Of a DNA stretch of 64,000 nt, positions 46,234 to 55,234 are shown piece by piece. The position numbers and the translations under genes were made by a program. How positions within the stretch are numbered: the stretch's first letter is position 1; every line of letters begins with the position of its first letter. The notes below the pieces were generated by a model, which worked only from the letters and a program-made list of their open reading frames with translations, had not been told where the DNA came from and made no database searches. This DNA comes from CBFDBF01 sp050293315 (GTDB taxonomy: Bacteria; Pseudomonadota; Gammaproteobacteria; Chromatiales; Chromatiaceae): NCBI GenBank assembly GCA_050293315.1, contig JBNKMS010000018.1, forward strand, positions 1 to 64,000, read 5' to 3'.

Positions 46234-47439
46234 CTACTCCTGGTACAGCTGCTGACTTATATCTGTCTGGCTTGTTTGCCTGCTTTTATGAGCCTTACAA
46301 CAAGCCAGATAGAATCTCTCTAGATCTGCTGCCTTTGCCTCGGTCGACCAGGATTTAACATACTCAAGACCGCTTGCAGTCAACGCCCTTGCCTTATCTG
46401 GTGATGCCAATAATTTCAGAACATTTTGCGCAAACTGCTGAATATCCAATGTTGCAACCATGCAGCCTTTGCCATCAACAAGGACATCTTCACTACCCAT
46501 GCTTGCTATTGAAATAACCGGCAGACCACAGGCCATCGCCTCTAGCAGCACCAATCCCTGTGTTTCTGTTTCCGATGCAAACACGAACACATCTGCACTG
46601 CGATAACAGTCAATCAGTTCAGTCTCACGATCCAGGTAACCAACAAATATCACACGATCCGCAATTGCCAGCTGATGCACACGATGCTTCAAGGACTTAA
46701 GTGCGGGACCCTCTCCTGTAATAACAAACTTCACATTCTCCTTGTGTTTATCAACCTCCTGATACACATCAATCAGAAACGGAATATTCTTTTCATGGGC
46801 CACCCTGCCTACATACAACAGAACCTGCTCATCTTCGCTGATACCATATCTTTCACGAAATGAGGATTTCTCCGTATTTTGATAGTTTGCCAGTTCTATA
46901 CCGGTAGGAATAACCTCTGCCGTAGTTTTGGTGCCGTATTCTCTGAGCTTATCTAGCATCTGACTCGAAGGCGATATAATGCCATCTGCCTGGTTACACT
47001 GTGACACGGAAAATCGTCGCGCAATACTTCTCAGCATGCCAGCAGGAACCCATGGTAAATACCTTTCGAAATAGGCCTCAAAGTAAGTGTGGTATGACAC
47101 AACACGCGGTATATCCATATAGTCTGCTAAATAAATGCCTGCATAATGCGCTATGAATGGCGTCTGTATATGAATAATATCGAATTCTTGTCGCTTAAGA
47201 TCTGCTGCCTGTTTCTTTATATAACGCATGCTCATCAAACGATCTTCTGGATCTAATGGCAATCTATTTGATGGCACACGAATAACATGAATGTTGTGAT
47301 CACCAGCATCTGGATATTCAGGCGCAATCAGAGTTACTGTATGGCCATTTGCCAGCAATGAATCACAAAAGGTCATGATTGATGTTGACACGCCATTGAC
47401 CCTCGGAAAAAAGACATCCGAGATCATTAATATATTCAT
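46234..47439 (-). CDS. GT4 glycosyltransferase, alpha-glucosyl-diacylglycerol synthase-like
   Basis: 401 aa GT-B enzyme: N-terminal MNILMISDVFFPRVNGVSTS, YHTYFEAYFERYLPWVP, GRVAHEKNIPFLIDV, and a complete EX7E motif in ETETQGLVLLEAMACG. The pattern is that of 1,2-diacylglycerol 3-glucosyltransferases. Four bases before the PlcP gene and 13 after olsF. Two different glycosyltransferases in one operon suggest either two glycolipids or stepwise mono- then di-glycosylation. The exact product is inferred. Confidence 0.8.
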   Translation of the reverse strand: MNILMISDVFFPRVNGVSTSIMTFCDSLLANGHTVTLIAPEYPDAGDHNIHVIRVPSNRLPLDPEDRLMSMRYIKKQAADLKRQEFDIIHIQTPFIAHYAGIYLADYMDIPRVVSYHTYFEAYFERYLPWVPAGMLRSIARRFSVSQCNQADGIISPSSQMLDKLREYGTKTTAEVIPTGIELANYQNTEKSSFRERYGISEDEQVLLYVGRVAHEKNIPFLIDVYQEVDKHKENVKFVITGEGPALKSLKHRVHQLAIADRVIFVGYLDRETELIDCYRSADVFVFASETETQGLVLLEAMACGLPVISIASMGSEDVLVDGKGCMVATLDIQQFAQNVLKLLASPDKARALTASGLEYVKSWSTEAKAADLERFYLACCKAHKSRQTSQTDISQQLYQE

Positions 47440-47452
47440 AACTCCATTACCC

Positions 47453-49207
47453 TCATGCTACTGACCGTCCATTTATTATTCTGTGACTGTTTATGTAACG
47501 ATCACGCTTCTTCTGTTTTACCTTCTCAATGTCAACCAGAATCAATCCATCCACACAGTCGGAGAAATTCTCATCCTGGTTAAAATCAAGAAATAGACAG
47601 CCGCCTGGATAACACAACTCTACATACTGCTTGTATAGTGTCGGCACACGTACGCCCTGCCTATCGAGCTCCTCTTTTAACACGGCGAATCCGTTTTTAT
47701 AGACCGCCTCATCCTGTATCGGATCAAAAGCGTCAAAACACTCTTCGTGTGCCACCCTGTAAGGGTTACGCCCTCTGGCCAGTACCTCTTGTGTTCCAAA
47801 CAGCTGCCCATAGAATGCGCAGATCAGGCTCTTTGCTCTCTCCGGGTAAGAAGCACTCAATGATACCGGCCCAAACATATATCGAATCTCTGGATGCCTG
47901 TTTAAATAAGCCCCTATCCCAAACCAAAGATAATCGAGACTTCGCTTACCCCAATAACGCGGCTGAATAAAACTGCGTCCTAGTTCAATCGCGCTATCCA
48001 GATATGGTAATAGTCCATCGCTATAATCAAATAGGCTGTAGCTGTATAGTCCTTCGCGGCCGCGGCTTTTAATAATATTGCCGGCCTCACCGATTCGATA
48101 AGCACCAACGATCTCTAACTCCCTGTCATCCCATAACACCAGATGTCGGTAATAGCGATCATACTCATCAATATCGAGAGCAGTGCCTGTTCCTTCCCGC
48201 ACCATACGGAAAGATATTTCGCGCAACCTGCCGATCTCCCTCACTACACTTGAATTTGGTATGTAATCAAACAGATAAATCTGTTTCCCATCCTGGGTCG
48301 TACCGATTAACTCGGAGGCCTGCAACTCCTTTCGTATCAGCCGGCTTTTAGCTGGATGCACAATACTCTTGATAGAGTCAAATAACTCCGGCTTCCGCTT
48401 CTTTTTTGCCAACGCATAAACCTGCTTACGCATACGTTTTGCCAATGCCTTATTCGAAAGATCGAGAGACTCCATCGAGGCCCAGGGCACCATATTGCCA
48501 ATATAGAAAGAGATGCCCTCATCGTGCTTGTTAAACATTTCGCTAACCAGCATGAACGTACCAAAAGGCCTGTAGATACTGGAAAGGCTATAGAACAGCG
48601 CAGAATTTTTAGCGTGCGCGTATACAGGTAATACTGGTGAATTGGTTTTTTTAGCAAGATGCACGAAACCGGTTTTCCACTTTCCATCACGCACGCCATT
48701 TGGCTTAATACGCGACACCTCACCGGCCGGGAATATTATAACCGCCTGCTCCTGTTGCAGTGCCTGCTGTATCTCTTTCAAGCCCTTCTTATGCACTGCA
48801 TTGCCAGACATATTATTGACCCCGATGAATAAACTCTGCAGTGGATCAATCTGGTTAAGCAAAGAATTTGCCACTACCTTAACATCGGAGCGTATTTCAG
48901 AGACAAGCTTCAGCAAAGCCAGCCCATCTAACGAACCAATCGGATGATTAGCGACAATAATCACCCTACCCTGGTCTGGTATTCTTTCACGATCACGATT
49001 GGAGATACGAAAAGAGAAGTCGAAGTAATCTAAAACTGCGTCATTGAACTCGAATCCTTCAAGGTGGCGGTTGCGTTCAATGAAGCTATTAATCTCTTCC
49101 TGGCGAAGCAGCTTTTTAAGAAGCGCTAATGTGGCTTTAAAAACCGCACTTTCGTGCTTCTCCTGTTCTGGCAGGTATTTTTTTAACAGGCACTCTACGT
49201 CTATCAC
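47453..49207 (-). CDS. olsF: OlsF-type bifunctional ornithine-lipid synthase
   Basis: 584 aa with two acyltransferase domains. N-terminal PlsC/OlsA-like O-acyltransferase: NHPIGSLDG (87-95) and FPAGEVSR (159-166). C-terminal OlsB/GNAT-like N-acyltransferase, about 295-500 (EIGRLREISFRMVREGTGTALDIDEYD is its opening, in parts). This fusion is the OlsF layout, which makes phosphorus-free ornithine lipid in one protein. Start GTG at 49207 with GGAGAG about 8 bases upstream. First gene of the operon, with a PhoB site and -10 hexamer just upstream. A general hemolysin-like GNAT acyltransferase is the alternative. Confidence 0.85.
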   Translation of the reverse strand: MIDVECLLKKYLPEQEKHESAVFKATLALLKKLLRQEEINSFIERNRHLEGFEFNDAVLDYFDFSFRISNRDRERIPDQGRVIIVANHPIGSLDGLALLKLVSEIRSDVKVVANSLLNQIDPLQSLFIGVNNMSGNAVHKKGLKEIQQALQQEQAVIIFPAGEVSRIKPNGVRDGKWKTGFVHLAKKTNSPVLPVYAHAKNSALFYSLSSIYRPFGTFMLVSEMFNKHDEGISFYIGNMVPWASMESLDLSNKALAKRMRKQVYALAKKKRKPELFDSIKSIVHPAKSRLIRKELQASELIGTTQDGKQIYLFDYIPNSSVVREIGRLREISFRMVREGTGTALDIDEYDRYYRHLVLWDDRELEIVGAYRIGEAGNIIKSRGREGLYSYSLFDYSDGLLPYLDSAIELGRSFIQPRYWGKRSLDYLWFGIGAYLNRHPEIRYMFGPVSLSASYPERAKSLICAFYGQLFGTQEVLARGRNPYRVAHEECFDAFDPIQDEAVYKNGFAVLKEELDRQGVRVPTLYKQYVELCYPGGCLFLDFNQDENFSDCVDGLILVDIEKVKQKKRDRYINSHRIINGRSVA

Positions 49208-49237
49208 AACCTATACTCTCCAATATAATTTCAGGGG

Positions 49238-49271
49238 AATATAGCTTGTGACTGTGACAATAATATTACAA
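49238..49271 (-). promoter_or_regulatory. PhoB site and -10 box of the olsF-plcP operon
   Basis: On the minus strand: half-sites TTGTAAT (49271-49265) and TTGTCAC (49260-49254) are separated by four bases (ATTA), giving the 11-bp PhoB period; then 10 bases and TATATT (49243-49238). This is the same geometry as at pstS. The inferred start of transcription is about 24 bases before the olsF GTG. Confidence 0.75.
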
Positions 49272-49310
49272 ACATGAAAAATAATTCGAAGCAAACAATG
49301 ACGCCTTGCA

Positions 49311-49344
49311 CAAACATCTCTCTGTCATCCCAGGCTAATACAAC
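49311..49344 (+). promoter_or_regulatory. Candidate PhoB site and -10 box of psiE
   Basis: Half-sites CAAACAT (49311-49317) and consensus CTGTCAT (49322-49328) at 11-bp spacing, then 10 bases and TACAAC (49339-49344). The second half-site is perfect; the first is weak. Confidence 0.5.
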
Positions 49345-49391
49345 ATAGGATTCATAACCATGTCACATTGGCGCAACACTGCAGATCTAAC

Positions 49392-49904
49392 ATGCCCCTA
49401 CTGAGTTTTATGGAGAAGTTCATTGTGGAGAATGCCAAGTTACAAAACCCTACTTTCCTCTCTTTTATCCTGAGCCCAAATCTTTACACCTTGACGGTCA
49501 GGGTACTGATAGGTCTGTTGATGATATGCCTGAGCCTGTGGCTGGTCACAGGGATATTCAGCCTAATGAAACACCTCATAGTTGCCGTCACCGGGGAATG
49601 GGGGCATGAAGCGGAGAAGATCATCATAGATGTGGTGATAATTCTGGCAATCCTTGAGTTGGTACGCACCCTACAGTCATACCTGGAATTAGGACGAGTG
49701 AAGGTGACTCTTATCCTTGACGCCGCCCTGGTTGTATTGATCGGGGAACTCATCAGCCTATGGTACCGGGACTACACTGTCACCGAGGTGGTACTAAGCA
49801 TGGGCGTGATCATCATGCTGACACTGCTCAGGATAGTCACCGTAAAGTACTCGCCAGAGCTATGTTGTGAAGAGGGAGAATCAACTACTCATCTAATACC
49901 ATAA
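49392..49904 (+). CDS. psiE: PsiE-family phosphate-starvation-inducible membrane protein
   Basis: About 170 aa with four membrane helices (LTVRVLIGLLMICLSLWLV; IIIDVVIILAILELV; VTLILDAALVVLIGEL; VLSMGVIIMLTLLR), the PsiE layout. E. coli psiE is induced by phosphate starvation; its function is unknown. Divergent from the olsF operon, with its own candidate PhoB site. ATG at 49392 is preferred over a TTG at 49368 or ATG at 49410; none has a strong ribosome-binding site. Confidence 0.82.
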   Translation: MPLLSFMEKFIVENAKLQNPTFLSFILSPNLYTLTVRVLIGLLMICLSLWLVTGIFSLMKHLIVAVTGEWGHEAEKIIIDVVIILAILELVRTLQSYLELGRVKVTLILDAALVVLIGELISLWYRDYTVTEVVLSMGVIIMLTLLRIVTVKYSPELCCEEGESTTHLIP

Positions 49905-49917
49905 AACCTTCATTGAC

Positions 49918-49951
49918 ATGTAATACCGTTGCAACATTCAACAATCAGAAT
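49918..49951 (+). promoter_or_regulatory. Weak candidate PhoB site before the PilZ gene
   Basis: ATGTAAT (49918-49924), four bases, TTGCAAC (49929-49935), then 10 bases and CAGAAT (49946-49951). Geometry fits, but the second half-site matches poorly. Confidence 0.3.
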
Positions 49952-49984
49952 ATTTAGTAAGTAAAGACAAAGGAGATAAGTAAG

Positions 49985-50386
49985 ATGACAATAGAGAAAC
50001 GCTTTCATCAACGCCTGGAAATAGAAGCAGATATAGATGTACATATACTACACCGCAATCGTCATATAATCACCAGAGCGCAGAACATATCCCCATATGG
50101 GATCCTTCTAAGTACGGACAAGCTGTCCGTGCCAACCGGCATGCTGCTGGAACTGTTTATCGCTATCGATGACTATCTGTGCACAGAACCAGGCCTCGTC
50201 ATCTGGACCAGCAAGCAGAAAATCGGGGTTATGTTTCCGCAGATGCAGCCGGCGCTGTTTACAGCGGCCGAATCATTTGTCAGAAACAACAGCCTGGCAA
50301 GGCCAAATTTTGTTCAGGATGCACCTGCCACAAGGACCAACCCCAAACACATGCTATTTCAGCCTGAGCCCTACTCATCAATATAA
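49985..50386 (+). CDS. PilZ-domain protein
   Basis: 133 aa. The PilZ c-di-GMP-binding signature is visible: the arginine pair in KRFHQRLEI and, downstream, NISPYGILLST (D/NxSxxG). So it probably binds c-di-GMP, with a short C-terminal tail. AGGAG lies seven bases before the ATG. Set between psiE and arsC in the phosphate-starvation region; a link between phosphate state and c-di-GMP is suggested only by position. Confidence 0.75.
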   Translation: MTIEKRFHQRLEIEADIDVHILHRNRHIITRAQNISPYGILLSTDKLSVPTGMLLELFIAIDDYLCTEPGLVIWTSKQKIGVMFPQMQPALFTAAESFVRNNSLARPNFVQDAPATRTNPKHMLFQPEPYSSI

Positions 50387-50421
50387 AAAATCAGTGGTAC
50401 AACATCTATAATAGTTTCACT

Positions 50422-50853
50422 ATGGTGAACCTATTATTTCTTTGTACCGGCAACTCCTGCCGCTCCCAGATGGCCGAGGGTTGGGCGCGTGATCTTGCCG
50501 GCGACTGGGGGGTTCAGGTGCAATCCGCCGGCGTTGAGACCCACGGGAAAAACCCTCGTGCCATAGCGGTGATGCTAGAGGCTGGGGTTGATATATCCCA
50601 TCAGGAGTCAACCTTGTTGACCGATGATATGCTTAGCTCGGCCGATCTGCTCATTACCGTTTGCGGCCATGCGGATGAACACTGTCCAGTGCTACCTGCA
50701 GGCATACACAAAGAGCACTGGCCTATCGATGATCCAGCCAAGGCCTGTGGCTCGGAAGAGGAGATCATGACAGTATTCCGTGTAACCAGGGATGAGATTA
50801 GGCGACGCGTGGCAGATCTGATCGACCGCCTGAAGAGCGAACAGATATCATGA
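50422..50853 (+). CDS. arsC: Arsenate reductase, thioredoxin-coupled ArsC type
   Basis: 143 aa of low-molecular-weight phosphatase fold. The loop CTGNSCRS gives catalytic Cys8, and Cys81 and Cys88 (VCGHADEHC) match the redox pair Cys82/Cys89 of Staphylococcus ArsC. It reduces arsenate to arsenite for export. Phosphate uptake systems also bring in arsenate, which gives a reason for its place beside pst. A TATAAT lies at 50407-50412. Its end overlaps the convergent phoU by 6 bases. No arsenite pump is in the window. Confidence 0.88.
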   Translation: MVNLLFLCTGNSCRSQMAEGWARDLAGDWGVQVQSAGVETHGKNPRAIAVMLEAGVDISHQESTLLTDDMLSSADLLITVCGHADEHCPVLPAGIHKEHWPIDDPAKACGSEEEIMTVFRVTRDEIRRRVADLIDRLKSEQIS

Positions 50854-51576
50854 GATACCTGACAGCACCTCCTCGGCTACGGTCTCCATGTCTGCATGTC
50901 GCACATCAACTCCCTTGACCAGGAACACTACATAGCCGGCGATATTCTTGGCATGCCCTCCCATCCTCTCCATCGCGCGCAACCCAAGTACTGTCTCGAC
51001 AACATGCCCTACACTGCGTGAATCCTCCATTATAAATGTAGAGAGATACCTGAGTGCAGACTTGAAATCCTCGTCCAACTCCACATCCATCTGGATAACC
51101 TCAAGGGCCAGATCCAGATCAAGTTCATCAAATGCCTGCACCGCCTTCTTAAGCATACTGTCCACGAAATTAACCATCTTCATGATATCGCGGGTGATCT
51201 GAGGATTGGGTGCACCCTGCTTTCCAGCGTAAAAATGGATTGTCATCTTGGCTATCTTTCTGGCCTCGTCCCCTACCCGCTCCAGATCGGTGACGATCTT
51301 GCCGACGGTCATGATCTCTCTAAGATCCCGCGCCATCGGCTGACGTTTGGCAATAAGGTTTATAATCTCATCGCTGGCCTGAACATCCAGCTCATTTACC
51401 TCGTTATCCTTGTCTATAGTCTCCTGTGCCAGATTCACATCTTCAGTCTTCAACGACAAGGCTGCGTTGGCCAGTTGACTCCTGACCAAATCACCTATCT
51501 GTAAAACCAGACTATGGAGATTATTCATCTCACCGTTGTAACGTTTCACGGTATGTCCGTCTGTCATCATATTCAT
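50848..51576 (-). CDS. phoU: Phosphate signalling protein PhoU
   Basis: 242 aa in two three-helix repeats with the acidic metal motifs (DLERVGDEARKIA and RAMERMGGHAKNIA, second copy degenerate). It connects the Pst transporter to PhoR and keeps the Pho response off when phosphate is plentiful. Last gene of pstSCAB-phoU. The start may be Met1, 3 or 4 of MNMMTDG. Confidence 0.95.
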   Translation of the reverse strand: MNMMTDGHTVKRYNGEMNNLHSLVLQIGDLVRSQLANAALSLKTEDVNLAQETIDKDNEVNELDVQASDEIINLIAKRQPMARDLREIMTVGKIVTDLERVGDEARKIAKMTIHFYAGKQGAPNPQITRDIMKMVNFVDSMLKKAVQAFDELDLDLALEVIQMDVELDEDFKSALRYLSTFIMEDSRSVGHVVETVLGLRAMERMGGHAKNIAGYVVFLVKGVDVRHADMETVAEEVLSGIS

Positions 51577-51588
51577 AAATATTCTCTC

Positions 51589-52473
51589 TTAACCAAAGCG
51601 ACCGGTTATGTAATCTTCGGTCAAAGGGTGTCTTGGATTGGTAAATATCTGTTCGGTCTCTCCTACCTCAATAAGATCTCCCAGATGAAAATAGGCAGTG
51701 CGCTGAGAGACCCGCGCCGCCTGCTGCATGGAGTGGGTAACTATCGCAATGGTGTACTGCTCCCGTAGCTCGTCAATAAGCTCCTCAACCTTTGCAGTTG
51801 CAATAGGGTCCAGGGCCGAACAAGGCTCATCCATCAGGATGATCTCCGGATTAACCGCAATGGCCCGCGCAATACAGAGACGCTGCTGTTGGCCACCGGA
51901 GAGCCCGGTTCCCGGCTGACCCAATCTGTCCTTAACCTCATCCCACAGCCCGGCCTTGATCAGCGATATCTCGACTATCTCGTGAAGTTCACTATTATCT
52001 GTTGCGATCCCATGGATACGTGGCCCATAGGCAACATTGTCGTAGATGGACTTGGGAAAAGGATTGGGTTTTTGAAATACCATGCCGATGCATGATCTAA
52101 GAGAAACCACATCCAGCTCCTGATGGTAAATATCCTCTCCATCCAGCTTGATCTCACCCGTGACCCTGCAGCCATCTATGGTATCGTTCATGCGGTTGAT
52201 GCAGCGCAGAAAGGTGGATTTACCACAACCGGATGGGCCGATCATGGATATTACCTCACGCTTACCGATATCCAGGGTTACATTCTTTATAGCCTGCTTC
52301 TCACCATAGAAGACATTCACCTCCCGGCAGGTCATGCGTGGATTGTCTACAAACACTTCTCCCACCGTACTCCTGTCATCACGAGAGATGGTTGCCCGCA
52401 CTGCAGGCTCTACCGGATCAGTCATCTGCGCCTCGATCGTCACAGCACCGGCCGTATCAACATAGGTATTCAT
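51589..52473 (-). CDS. pstB: Phosphate ABC transporter ATPase PstB
   Basis: 294 aa: Walker A GPSGCGKST, signature LSGGQQQRL, Walker B ILMDEPCSALDP. ATG at 52473 is chosen because GAGAGGAG lies just upstream; the frame extends 12 codons further. About 45 N-terminal residues precede the usual PstB start (MTCREVNVFYG region), a moderate extension of unknown role. Confidence 0.95.
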   Translation of the reverse strand: MNTYVDTAGAVTIEAQMTDPVEPAVRATISRDDRSTVGEVFVDNPRMTCREVNVFYGEKQAIKNVTLDIGKREVISMIGPSGCGKSTFLRCINRMNDTIDGCRVTGEIKLDGEDIYHQELDVVSLRSCIGMVFQKPNPFPKSIYDNVAYGPRIHGIATDNSELHEIVEISLIKAGLWDEVKDRLGQPGTGLSGGQQQRLCIARAIAVNPEIILMDEPCSALDPIATAKVEELIDELREQYTIAIVTHSMQQAARVSQRTAYFHLGDLIEVGETEQIFTNPRHPLTEDYITGRFG

Positions 52474-52505
52474 AAATCTACTCCTCTCATTCTTCTTCTT
52501 GCCTC

Positions 52506-53822
52506 TCACCAGCGCCGCTCAAATTTCTTCCGCAGTAACACCGCCAATGCATTCATTGAGATAAGAAATGCCAGCAGCAACATGATGGCCGCGGATGTCT
52601 TCTCCACAAACGCCCTCTCCGGGCTATCGGCCCAGAGATAGATTTGTACTGGTAACACGGTTGATGGATCGGTTATCGCTGAGGGGATATCTACGATAAA
52701 GGCCACCATGCCAATCATCAGCAGGGGCGCGGTCTCACCCAGGGCCTGGGCCATACCGATAATGGTGCCGGTAAGCATCCCCGGCATGGCCAGTGGCAAC
52801 ACGTGGTGAAACACCATCTGCATCCTGGATGCCCCCAGTCCCAGGGCCGCCTCGCGGATCGAAGGCGGTACCGACTTCAGGGCGGCGCGGGAGGCGATAA
52901 TGATGGTGGGCAGGGTCATCAGGGTCAGCACCAGGCCACCCACCAAAGGTGCGGAACGCGGCAGACCGAAGAAATTGATAAAGACCGCAAGGCCCAACAG
53001 ACCGAACACGATAGACGGCACTGCGGCCAGGTTGTTGATGTTCACCTCGATCAGATCGGTCCAGCGATTGACCGGCGCGAACTCTTCCAGATATACCGCG
53101 GCGGCCACGCCGATGGGAAAAGAGAGTCCAAGGGTAACCAGCAGGGTGAATATGGAGCCGACCGCCGCACCCCAGATTCCGGCCAGTTCCGGTTCACGGG
53201 AGTCACCGGCGGTAAAGAAGGTGGTGTTGAATGCAGACCTTATTCTATGCTGTGTCTTAAGGGTATCGATCCAGCCCAACTCCAGGTCCTTCATACGCCG
53301 CTCCGCCTCCGGCGCGTCACGGTCGATATATCCCTTGACCAACATATCCACATCGTCATCGGCCGGCACCCAAACCCGCACTGTGCTATCTATCAGGCCC
53401 GGATTGCTCATCACCATATCACGTAACTGATATGCCGCGCCGCTACTCACCAGACCGTAGAGTTTTCGTTTGTCGTTACGTCCACTGACCCCGGGAAACA
53501 TGTCGCGCAGAGACTGCTTTACGATCCCACCGTAGTTGGCAGAGGACAACACCTCGGGGTTACGCGCCGAAGTAGGATCAATATCCTCGCCGGCAAAATG
53601 CACCTCCAGTTGGATCTCGGTCTGCCAGAAGGCGCTGTAACCATTGGAGACGATGCTGATCAAAAGCAGGGAGATAAATATAAGGCCGGAAACCACCGCA
53701 CCCAGACCCATACGCCTGAACCTGCGTTCGCGGGCGTATCTCTTCGGCAGGCTGGCGCGCACCCTGTCCATGCTGCTGGCACATTGACAACTGATCTGCT
53801 TTTCCTGGCTATCACTATTCAT
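52506..53822 (-). CDS. pstA: Phosphate ABC transporter permease PstA
   Basis: 438 aa, the long gammaproteobacterial form: an N-terminal helix, a ~170-residue periplasmic insert (around SARNPEVLSSANYGG), then the permease domain with the EAA-type loop REAALGLGASRMQMVFHHVLP. The start at 53822 overlaps the pstC stop by 8 bases (ATGAATAG), showing coupling; the frame runs further up inside pstC. Confidence 0.93.
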   Translation of the reverse strand: MNSDSQEKQISCQCASSMDRVRASLPKRYARERRFRRMGLGAVVSGLIFISLLLISIVSNGYSAFWQTEIQLEVHFAGEDIDPTSARNPEVLSSANYGGIVKQSLRDMFPGVSGRNDKRKLYGLVSSGAAYQLRDMVMSNPGLIDSTVRVWVPADDDVDMLVKGYIDRDAPEAERRMKDLELGWIDTLKTQHRIRSAFNTTFFTAGDSREPELAGIWGAAVGSIFTLLVTLGLSFPIGVAAAVYLEEFAPVNRWTDLIEVNINNLAAVPSIVFGLLGLAVFINFFGLPRSAPLVGGLVLTLMTLPTIIIASRAALKSVPPSIREAALGLGASRMQMVFHHVLPLAMPGMLTGTIIGMAQALGETAPLLMIGMVAFIVDIPSAITDPSTVLPVQIYLWADSPERAFVEKTSAAIMLLLAFLISMNALAVLLRKKFERRW

Positions 53823-55197
53823 ATTGTTCACGATATTTGCGCACCACATACAGGGCGATGACATTCAACACCAGGGTGGTCAGAAACAGCATCAGACCCA
53901 GGGCGAACGCAGCCAGGGTCTTGGGGCTGTCAAACTCCTGGTCACCAACCAGCAGGGTCACGATCTGCACGGTAACCGTGGTGACCGCCTGCAACGGATT
54001 GGCCGTGAGATTGGCAGAAAGTCCGGCGGCCATGACCACGATCATGGTCTCACCAATGGCACGGGAGACCGCCAATAAGACCCCACCTACAATCCCTGGT
54101 AGAGCCGCCGGAACTATTACCTGCCTGATGGTCTCGGACTTGGTGGCGCCTAGACCGTATGAGCCGTCACGCATGGCCTGGGGCACGGCGTTGATGACGT
54201 CATCGGACAGGGAAGAGACAAAGGGGATGATCATGATCCCCATAACGACACCGGCCGCCAGGGCCGACTCGGACGATACGTCCAGCCCCAACAGGGTTCC
54301 GCTATCCCGAATAAAGGGGGCGACGGTCAGGGCGGCGAAAAAGCCATACACCACAGTGGGGATACCGGCGAGTATCTCCAGTATCGGCTTGGCCATGGTA
54401 CGAAGTTTTCTGCCGGCATATTCGGAGAGATAAATGGCCGACATCAGTCCGACCGGCACCGCTACCAGCATGGCGATAAAGGATATGAGGATGGTACCGG
54501 CAAACAGCGGTATGGCGCCGAAGGCGCCGGAGGAGCCAACTTGATCGGCACGTATCGCCATCTGCGGGCTCCACTCCAGACCAAACAAAAAGTCTTGAAT
54601 TGGAATGGCGTCGAAAAAGCGTATCGACTCAAACAGGACGGAGAGCACGATCCCTATGGTGGTAAAGATGGCGATGGTAGAACTGCTGATCAGAAAAAAT
54701 TTGATGACCGCCTCTACCGAATTGCGCGCACGCTTTTTAAGTTGAATCGATTTCCATGCATACAACATCCCTGCTATGGCCAATGCCAGTACGGCTACAG
54801 CCAGAGATGCGTGGCTGATATTTAATAGATGTTGATAGTGATCAGCCGCGGCCCGAATAGCGCCATCCACCTCTCTGGACACTATGTTACCCGACACCAG
54901 ATTCTTTATATCGTTAACGATCAGGGTCAGGTGATCCGGAGACACAGTCCGCAACTCTTCAGGCAGGGCAACAACCACCAGATCCGGAATCAGGACTGTC
55001 TCCAGGGCCAACCATAGACACCAGATGATGAAGGCCGGTATGCCGCACCAGATAGCCGCATAGTAGCCATAATAACCAGGCAGAGAATGCAGATCTCTCA
55101 GCCTGCCATTTGCAACCACTATGGAACGTTTGCGGCCAACCCAAAAACCAAAGGCGCTAAACAGTACCAGGCAGATGATCAGTGATGTCGGTGTCAT
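53815..55197 (-). CDS. pstC: Phosphate ABC transporter permease PstC
   Basis: 460 aa, the long form. An N-terminal pair of helices and a periplasmic stretch come before the permease core, with loop RDGSYGLGATKSETIRQVIVP. Pairs with PstA to form the membrane channel. Confidence 0.94.
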   Translation of the reverse strand: MTPTSLIICLVLFSAFGFWVGRKRSIVVANGRLRDLHSLPGYYGYYAAIWCGIPAFIIWCLWLALETVLIPDLVVVALPEELRTVSPDHLTLIVNDIKNLVSGNIVSREVDGAIRAAADHYQHLLNISHASLAVAVLALAIAGMLYAWKSIQLKKRARNSVEAVIKFFLISSSTIAIFTTIGIVLSVLFESIRFFDAIPIQDFLFGLEWSPQMAIRADQVGSSGAFGAIPLFAGTILISFIAMLVAVPVGLMSAIYLSEYAGRKLRTMAKPILEILAGIPTVVYGFFAALTVAPFIRDSGTLLGLDVSSESALAAGVVMGIMIIPFVSSLSDDVINAVPQAMRDGSYGLGATKSETIRQVIVPAALPGIVGGVLLAVSRAIGETMIVVMAAGLSANLTANPLQAVTTVTVQIVTLLVGDQEFDSPKTLAAFALGLMLFLTTLVLNVIALYVVRKYREQYE

Positions 55198-55234
55198 GTG
55201 TGAAATTCAGTTTATAAATATTAAAGTGGGGAAA

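Noticed and set aside
50390..50412. PhoB site upstream of arsC
   Set aside because: A TATAAT is present but no 7-bp half-sites at 11-bp spacing lie at the right distance.
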